A DNA stretch of 64,000 nucleotides from Larix kaempferi (taxonomy: Eukaryota; Streptophyta; Pinopsida; Pinales; Pinaceae), in contig BSBM01000809.1 of the NCBI GenBank assembly GCA_027924585.1, positions 7,039,001-7,103,000 of the forward strand, read 5' to 3'. The translations under genes and the position numbers were made by a program. Below are positions 58,009-64,000 of this stretch, in pieces. Under the pieces are notes generated by a model, which was given only the letters and a program-made list of their open reading frames with translations, was not told where the DNA came from and made no database searches. Numbering within the stretch: position 1 is the first letter of the stretch; every line of letters begins with the position of its first letter.

Positions 58009-58065
58009 TTCTCTTTTTTTATTTTATTAAAGGTTACTTTATATTCTGTTTTAGCTCACGATTAG

Positions 58066-58067
<2 letters not shown>

Positions 58068-58099
<32 letters not shown>
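58068..58099. repeat. (AT)n microsatellite
   Basis: A run of about 16 TA dinucleotides just past the right end of Tekay-E. Confidence 0.95.
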
Positions 58100-58101
<2 letters not shown>

Positions 58102-58739
58102 CACCTTCGAAAAAACAAATGTGGTTTTATAAAACCACGTGTTAGTTTTATAAAGCCATCTATTGGTTTTACTTTTTTTTTAACTTTTTAACTTCCCCCA
58201 CTTTTTCTTATTTGCATGGAATAATTAATTACTTCGAATTGATGGCCAAAAGTCAAATTAATCAAAGTCTAATAATGGTCATGTCTTTTCGGTATGACAC
58301 TTCTTTTATAAAACCTGTTATTGTTATCATTATTGTTTGTTATTATTATTTAATATTGTGTATGTTACACAGCTATATGTTGCATTTATGAATCTTAGTT
58401 TCCGTGTTGGCAAGTTAGCCTCTCTATTTTTGTATATTATCTTTGTTTTAATCTAATTTATGGCATTCCACAAAAAAAAATTACAATAATAAGAGAATAA
58501 TATTAATTAAGATTAACAAAATTGATATTAACATTAAAATAACATTAGTAGTGAAATTAATATTAACATTAAGATTGATGTTAAGAAACATTAATGTTTT
58601 TCAAAATTAATATTAATAATATTTCTTTAATATTATTTCTTAATATTAATAATATTTCTTAATACAGATAATAATAATAATAATTCTTAATAATATTATT
58701 AATAATATTTATTAACATTAATATACCTAATTTTAAACA
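58100..58739. other. A/T-rich region without genes
   Basis: Very A/T-rich, with TAATAATATT-type and attaacattaa-type simple sequence from about 58490 to 58730. I see no coding sequence. Confidence 0.6.
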
Positions 58740-59340
58740 AATTTAATCGAAAAAATAAAGTAAAACAATATAATTGCAAGATAATTTTCTCCCTAAATTT
58801 TCCTTCAAGATAGTTGCAAGATAATTGCCTCCCTATATTTGCTTTGAAGATAGTTTCAAGATACTTGCCTCTCTATGCAGTTGCAATATAAAACCATCTT
58901 CTTAATATTATTATTAATAATTATTCTTAATACTAATATACCTAAATTTAAATAAATTTAATGGAAAAAACAAATTGAAGCAAGATAATTGCAAGATACT
59001 TGCCTTCCTACATTTTCTTTCAAGATAGTTGCAAGATACATGCCTTCCTAAATTTGCTTTCAAGATAGATGCAAGATACTTACATCCCTAAGTAGTTGCA
59101 ATATAAACCCATCATCTTAATATTATTTTTAATAATATTTCTTAATACTAATATACCTAATTTTAAATAAATTTAATGGAAAAAACAAACTGAAACAAGC
59201 TAATTGCATGATACTTGCCTCCCTATATTTGCTTTCAGGATAGTTGCTAGATACTTGCCTCCGTAAATTTGATTTCAAGATAGGTGCAAGATACTTTCCT
59301 CCCTATGTAGTTCCAAGATAAACCCATCTTCTAAAAGGTT
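58740..59340. repeat. Higher-order tandem repeat, block 1
   Basis: Subunits of about 40 bp (caagatacttgcctccctat plus ttgctttcaagatagttg) come in groups of two or three, separated by an A/T-rich spacer ending in aatataaacccatctt. The larger unit is about 210 bp and occurs roughly three times, then leads straight into promoter copy 1. Confidence 0.82.
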
Positions 59341-59490
59341 TCCTATTGAAAAAGACATCACCCAATCCAAGATTGAAACAGTTATCCTATAAAAATGGAG
59401 GCACCCTGGAACATCCCTAAGTGCAATGCACTAACATTTGGCATTGGAAGAGTTTATTACATGAGATATATTTGAGGCCTTGAATAATGA
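59341..59490 (+). pseudogene. Promoter copy 1 with relic gene start
   Basis: gacatcacccaatcc, TATAAAAA at 59388-59395, tggaggcaccc, then acatttggcattggaagag and atatttgaggc, matching 61141-61250 upstream of the intact gene. A 13-base insertion lies between the last two blocks, and no signal peptide or DUF26 coding follows, so the gene body has been lost. Confidence 0.78.
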
Positions 59491-59744
59491 ATATCGATGC
59501 CGAGGATGCTGACTGAACAATCAAATATACACTGGATGCCCAGGATAACGAGTGCATTCATCCCACGAGTTCTACTTAAGGGTCTTTTATGTTGAATACT
59601 CCTTGGAGTAACAAGGATCATGTACAACAATGAGGCTTCTAGGAAGTTACATATGGTCAATCTGCACTCTTCTCCGAGGACACTTGGCAACAAATTCTAT
59701 GCCTAGGCAATCAAATGGATTTTGAGGCCATTAAGCATGCATGC

Positions 59745-60420
59745 AAATAATACTAGCACAACAACTTGACATATGGCTGCTGAACACCAATAGGTCACAA
59801 GTTAAGTGTCACTAACAAGTTACTTACATTATATATGCATAGTTGCACGAATTGTCTATTATCCATGCATCAACTATGAGTTATTCATGCATAAGCTATG
59901 AGTGATCCATCCATAGCTACTAGTTATTTTTTATATTCTTTTTTTGGATAATTGTTTATTTTGAATTTGGAACGACTTCCATAAAATCAACATGGACAGT
60001 ACACTTGTCTCATCCTTTTGCAATCTAGGAAAAGCATAGGCACTACTAGTCCATCCCAAATTATAAAATACTAGCACATCCACTTTACTTGTGGCCGGTA
60101 AACACCGATAGGTCACAAGCTAATTGCCATGAACTAGTTCTATGTTACTTGTTCTCCATGCTTAGTTGTAATCATTTGCTGTATGTGCCTCAACTATTTG
60201 TTACCTTCTTTACTTAAATGGGTTATCTTCCAGTTATCCATGCATGAGCTACGAGTTATCCATGCATCAAGACTCAATTATTTTTTATAAATGTTTATTT
60301 CAAATTTTGATGAATGCCCATAAAATCAATCTGGACATAACACTTGTCCCATCCTCCTTTTATCTAGAAAATACATAGATAATAGTCCACCCCAAATTCT
60401 AAGATATAAACACTATCGAT
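59745..60420. repeat. About 330 bp imperfect direct duplication
   Basis: 59745-60070 and about 60085-60420 share the same order of blocks: aacaccaataggtcacaag, a run with the variants atgcatagttg/ccatgcttagttg, cataaaatcaa-tggac, acacttgtc-catcct and agtccaccccaaatt. Identity is moderate. No gene is seen. Confidence 0.75.
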
Positions 60421-60479
60421 GTAAATATTAATACTATTTCTTAATACTAATACTAATATTAATATTAATAATATTTCTT

Positions 60480-60837
60480 AATATTAATATACCTAATTTT
60501 TTCTTTCAAAATAACTCTAAATACTTACCTCCTACGTAGTTGGAAGATAAACTTATCTTTTTAATATTATTATTATTAATATTTCTTAATACTAATATAT
60601 CTAATTTTAAGATAGCCCCAAATACTTGCCTCCTTAGATAAACCAATCTTGTTAATATTATTATTAATAATATTGATTAATACTGATATACTTAATATTA
60701 AGTAAATTTAATAAAAAAAAACTAAAAACAGATAATTACAAATATAATTGCAAGATACTTGCCTCCTAAATTTGCTTTCAATTTCACTATAGTTGTCAAA
60801 TACAAACCTCCCTCTGCAGTTGCGAGATAAACCCATC
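60480..60837. repeat. Higher-order tandem repeat, block 2
   Basis: More degenerate copies of the block 1 units (cccaaatacttgcctcct, gcaagatacttgcctcc), ending in aaacccatcttcttgaaggttt before promoter copy 2. Confidence 0.75.
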
Positions 60838-60930
60838 TTCTTGAAGGTTTAGTGTTGACGTCACCCACTCATCCGTTCTCCTATAAAAATGGAGGCGCCC
60901 CAGAGATTACATGTTCAAATCGGAAGAAAA
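60838..60930 (+). promoter_or_regulatory. Promoter copy 2
   Basis: gttgacgtcaccc (an ACGT-core bZIP-type box) at about 60854, TATAAAAA at 60882-60889, then tggaggcgcccc. No coding sequence related to the downstream gene follows. Confidence 0.72.
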
Positions 60931-61019
60931 TGTAACTTTAGCAAATTATTATTTATTATTATTATTAATATTTTTTAATATTATTATTAATAATATTACT
61001 TAATATCGTATACTTAAAC

Positions 61020-61125
61020 AAATTTAATAATTGAAAAAACAATCTGCCCCAAGGTAATTGCATGATACTTGCCTCCAAAATTTCCTTTCAAGATAGTTGC
61101 CTCCCTAGATAAACCCATCTTCTTG
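61020..61125. repeat. Higher-order tandem repeat, block 3
   Basis: A short copy (gcatgatacttgcctcc ... aaacccatcttcttgaaggttt) leading into promoter copy 3. Confidence 0.72.
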
Positions 61126-61140
61126 AAGGTTTCCTGTTGA

Positions 61141-61252
61141 AAAAGACGTCACCCAATCTAAGATTATTAGTTATCGTATAAAAATGGAGGCGCCCGGGCC
61201 GTTCATAACATTGCAATAACATTTGGCATTTGAAGAGATATTTGAGGCAGCC
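61141..61252 (+). promoter_or_regulatory. Promoter and 5' UTR of the ginkbilobin-2-like gene (copy 3)
   Basis: gacgtcaccc (ACGT box) at 61145-61154, ccaatc at about 61153, TATAAAAAT at 61177-61185, then tggaggcgcccgg. Transcription would start around 61207-61215, giving a 5' UTR of about 40 bases before ATG 61253. Confidence 0.75.
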
Positions 61253-61633
61253 ATGGTCGCCATGATCAGATCATTAGCGGTAGCGGTAGTTGTACTAATC
61301 GTGCTGCTAACAAACAGCGCGGCAGGCGATTATACTTTCGATTGTAACACGCACGAAATCCCAAGTGGATCTAATTACCTTTCCAATGTCGTAGAGCTGA
61401 TCAGCCTTATGGAGTTACTTCACGGAAGAGAACAGGTTGCAGGAGACTTGGACGGGCCCACTCTCTACGGGGATTCAGACTGCCCTTATTTTACCAGTAA
61501 CTCTGATTGCACCGCCTGTCTTACTGACATTGGGAACAACATCTTCAACCTTTGCGGCTACGCGCCCATCGGTGTTCGAGTTACCAGTAGCGCTGGCTGT
61601 TACATGCGCTACGAACAGTACCTTTTCTTTTAG
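61253..61633 (+). CDS. Ginkbilobin-2/EMB24-like secreted DUF26 protein
   Basis: An intact intronless gene of 126 codons. I start it at ATG 61253; an open frame continues 10 codons upstream but only from a TTG and inside the 5' UTR conserved between promoter copies. Residues 1 to about 24 are a signal peptide (basic MIRS, hydrophobic LAVAVVVLIVLL, then TNSAAG), so the mature protein of about 102 residues is secreted. It has one cysteine-rich DUF26 (Gnk2) domain with six Cys including the C-x8-C-x2-C motif (CPYFTSNSDCTAC). By comparison with ginkbilobin-2, the three mannose-binding residues appear present: Asn after the first Cys (CNTHEIPSGS), Arg in GVRV, and Glu in RYEQ. Proteins of this family in gymnosperm seeds bind mannose and act against fungi, and EMB24-type relatives are embryo-abundant. 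GC content is higher than the surroundings. Confidence in the family is high. Antifungal activity is inferred. Confidence 0.93.
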   Translation: MVAMIRSLAVAVVVLIVLLTNSAAGDYTFDCNTHEIPSGSNYLSNVVELISLMELLHGREQVAGDLDGPTLYGDSDCPYFTSNSDCTACLTDIGNNIFNLCGYAPIGVRVTSSAGCYMRYEQYLFF

Positions 61634-61650
61634 CATCAATACGAGTACTT

Positions 61651-61862
61651 TAATGAATGCTGTGCTATGCCTATCAATTAATAAATTAATTGATGCTGTG
61701 CTATGCCCTTCAAGTAATAAATTAGTAATAAATTAATTGATGCTGTGCTATGCCCTTCAAGTAATAAATTAATTGATGCTCTGTACTTTAATAAATGCTG
61801 TGCTATGCCTATTTTATTAATTGATGTTGCGCTATGCCCTTCAAGTAATAAATTAATAAACT
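61651..61862 (+). repeat. 3' UTR tandem repeat with multiple polyadenylation signals
   Basis: About five copies of a 36-48 bp unit (attgatgctgtgctatgccc plus ttcaagtaataaatta). Most units contain AATAAA (the first at 61680-61685), so there are several possible poly(A) sites starting 47 bases after the stop codon. Confidence 0.85.
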
Positions 61863-62233
61863 CTTGTATTTTCAGGAATTTAGCGCTCGCGAGCTTGTTG
61901 ATGTTAAGCTATGGCCATCAATGAGTATGTAGCTTTTCTTCACAAATTAATATCAATGAGTATGTAGTTTTGTATTTTATGTTTATCTTTACTTTATGGC
62001 GTTATTGTTTGTTGTTTTTCTATTTTTGGATTTCATGGTGTTATTATTTTATTGTTTATTTGGACTTGTGGAAGGAAAGAGAGGCTTACTCATCCCAATA
62101 AATTTCAAAAGCTTCAATGTTCGTTTCATCTTATATGTCAACGTTTACATCTCGGCCATACCAGATTGTCAACTACGGATTGTTGTATTATCTGAGACAG
62201 CCCAAAATCAAATATAGATTGTTGTGTTGTTGT

Positions 62234-62282
62234 TATAATAATAATAATAATAATAATGATGATGATGATAATGAAGATGATG
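62234..62282. repeat. (AAT)n/(ATG)n microsatellite
   Basis: ataataataat changing to gatgatgatga, a compound trinucleotide repeat. Confidence 0.92.
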
Positions 62283-64000
62283 TTTTATGTTGTTGTTTTT
62301 TATTTTAGGAATGTTTTTAACACAAGTCTATAAATAACCCTTGGGATAAATTAATTGTAATATAAGATTTAAATAAGGTTATCTCATTTTCTCTACAATT
62401 TTTTACATTTATATTGATAGATTATTTCATGGATATCTATCATAGAAGAGGTGTTTCATTAAACAATCACAAGACAATAAGTATATTAACATTATATAGT
62501 ATATTAACATATTAACTATAACATAATATTATATATATTTACTATGTATCAATATATTAACTATATTTAATATTAATCTATATAACATATCATATATATT
62601 GAGCATATTAATATATATAACTATAATATAATAATATTACAAATGAAGTATAATATAATAATTATATATTATTAAATTAAGGCTTCAATTTTTTATTAGT
62701 TTAGTTAGTTATTGTATTGAGAGTATGAAGGTGCTTTACATTCATGTAGATGGAGGAGGTTAAATATCATGACGCATTTATGTTAAGTTATTTGATGAAA
62801 TTTGAGAATCGACATAAATTGCAATTTTGAGAATGAATTTTTACAACTTATATGGAGTTGTAAAATTTATTGTCAAAACTGGAATTATCTATTCTTAAAA
62901 TTTACAAAATTGTAATAATCACTACTATGAGATTGGGGTGTTTAAGAAGTTTTTTAAGACAAAATTAACATTTTTGTCTTAAAAAATTGCTTTTGATTGA
63001 TTTTATATTTAGTAGGAATGTTTAAGACATTTTTTTAAGAGGAAATTAGTATTTCTTTACATATATATGTTTTATATTTTTTAGTTATTTTTTTTTATGA
63101 AAACTCATTTTATGAAATAAGTTTTGCATGAAGCTTTTCCTAACCCTGGATTAGATAGCTCTATTTATTTTCATCTTATTCTTGCACTTGGGTAAATCAA
63201 GAAAAAATCAATTCTTATTTTTACCATCGACCTCGCTTTACTTGATCATGGGAACTAGTGTAGCTTATATGGGCTTGGATATTCCAGCAGACAGCCTCGG
63301 TCGAGATCATGGGCGCTTATCGCGATGATGTCTTTAAGGTGAGACTCTTTGTGCTCTGTTTCCTTGATTTATTTATCTATCAAACACGCATTTTATTTTA
63401 ATAATCGAAGATGGTGTTTGGAGGGTCTTAAGGTGATTATCGCGGAAAAAAAAAAGGTGATTATCCATGTAATTTCAAGAACTATAATTTTTTTAATACG
63501 AAAATATCATATTAGCTTCATAAAAATCCCAAATATTTTTGTCTGTGATGTCAACAGAGTTCGATCTTAGAACTTTGAAAAAATAAGAAGAAGTTCAAAT
63601 AATAGGCTGGGAATTGTATATAAAAGTTTTTCTTTAAACGAATTCGATGTTGGTCTAGGTATATAAAATGTTTTTTTTAATTAAAAATTTCGTAGAGAAG
63701 AATGGAATCGGAGGCAAATGGATCGTTCTTCCTCGAAAAGCCGGTATGGTATATCACCTACCCAAAATTCATTCAAATCCACACTTCGGGTTCTGTTTTG
63801 TCAAGTATAATATAATCCCTTCTCCTATTTGTTACAATTGACATGTGGTTTTACAAGTGAATCATTTAGGGACTCGAACTCATGATTGTTAACTTGGTGG
63901 GAGCTTTTATTACTGGTCTAGGTTCAATTTTTAGAGTGAGTATGTTAGCATGTGAAATTGGGATTCCTTATAGTGATATGTCATAGGAGTAATAAAATAT
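62283..64000. other. A/T-rich DNA without a supportable gene
   Basis: Mostly A/T-rich with many tatat and attaac tracts (62480-62680). It holds one strong palindrome (62950-62986) and short open frames with no recognisable content. I see no gene, though 63690-63800 is slightly less A/T-rich. Confidence 0.6.
62950..62986. repeat. Perfect 15-bp inverted repeat
   Basis: Arms TTTTTTAAGACAAAA (62950-62964) and TTTTGTCTTAAAAAA (62972-62986) with a 7-base loop. It could be part of a small foldback transposon. Confidence 0.8.

Noticed and set aside
63309-63340. Short ATG exon (MGAYRDDVFK) followed by a GTGAG donor-like site
   Set aside because: Ten codons with no partner exon that I can identify; too little evidence to call a gene.
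63690-63800. Possible exon starting MESEANGSFFLEKP
   Set aside because: It looks weakly protein-like, but there is no family match that I recognise, no clear promoter and no supporting splice partner.

Overview
This is a 64 kb stretch of large, repeat-filled plant nuclear DNA, most likely from a gymnosperm and probably a conifer. The evidence is a stack of Ty1/copia and Ty3/gypsy LTR retrotransposons inserted into one another, followed at the right-hand end by one intact intronless gene for a secreted, single-domain, ginkbilobin-2/EMB24-like (DUF26) protein. I see no rRNA, no tRNA genes and no bacterial features. The only gene that looks like an ordinary host gene is the one at 61253-61633.

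Left part (1-27209). The 3' half of a copia element (Copia-1, 1-3516) has four blocks of tandem repeats before its 3' LTR and abuts an inverted fragment of the same LTR (3517-3639). Next come a degenerate coiled-coil coding remnant (about 3672-5179) and a 1.7 kb LTR (5488-7185), called element F here. From 7186 to 27209 lies a Tekay/Del-like chromovirus (Tekay-B) with an unusually long LTR (4.6 kb at its 3' end). Its gag is split by a complete copia element (Copia-2, 11952-19221; target duplication TGGAA).

Middle part (27210-58008). A truncated chromovirus (Tekay-E: LTR tail, primer-binding site and gag) is split in gag by a Tat/Ogre-like element (Tat-C, 29885-57554; target duplication CCCTA). 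Tat-C is itself split in its untranslated leader by a younger Tat/Ogre-like element on the opposite strand (Tat-D, 32071-47725; target duplication TTTAT; LTRs differ at 9 of 983 positions by my count). Tat-C and Tat-D share one architecture: tRNA-Arg-type primer site, proline-rich gag, protease, RT, degenerate RNase H, integrase, then a second archaeal-type RNase H after the integrase, then a convergent antisense gene with a plant-mobile-domain-like product. In both elements the antisense gene has a phase-1 intron at the same place.

Right part (58009-64000). This is AT-rich, low-copy-looking DNA with higher-order tandem repeats. Three copies of one promoter module (ACGT box, then TATAAAAATGGAGGC) occur here, and only the last drives an intact gene. 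The rest of the right end is AT-rich with simple repeats and no supportable gene.

The most notable signals are four. The spliced antisense gene is conserved in two Tat elements. A palindromic GCGGTACTACCGC / GCGCTACT-AGTAGCGC motif family recurs in their LTRs, leaders and an antisense-gene intron. The catalytically complete second RNase H lies downstream of the integrase. The promoter module of the ginkbilobin-like gene is triplicated. All function calls come from reading the sequence; no database search was run.
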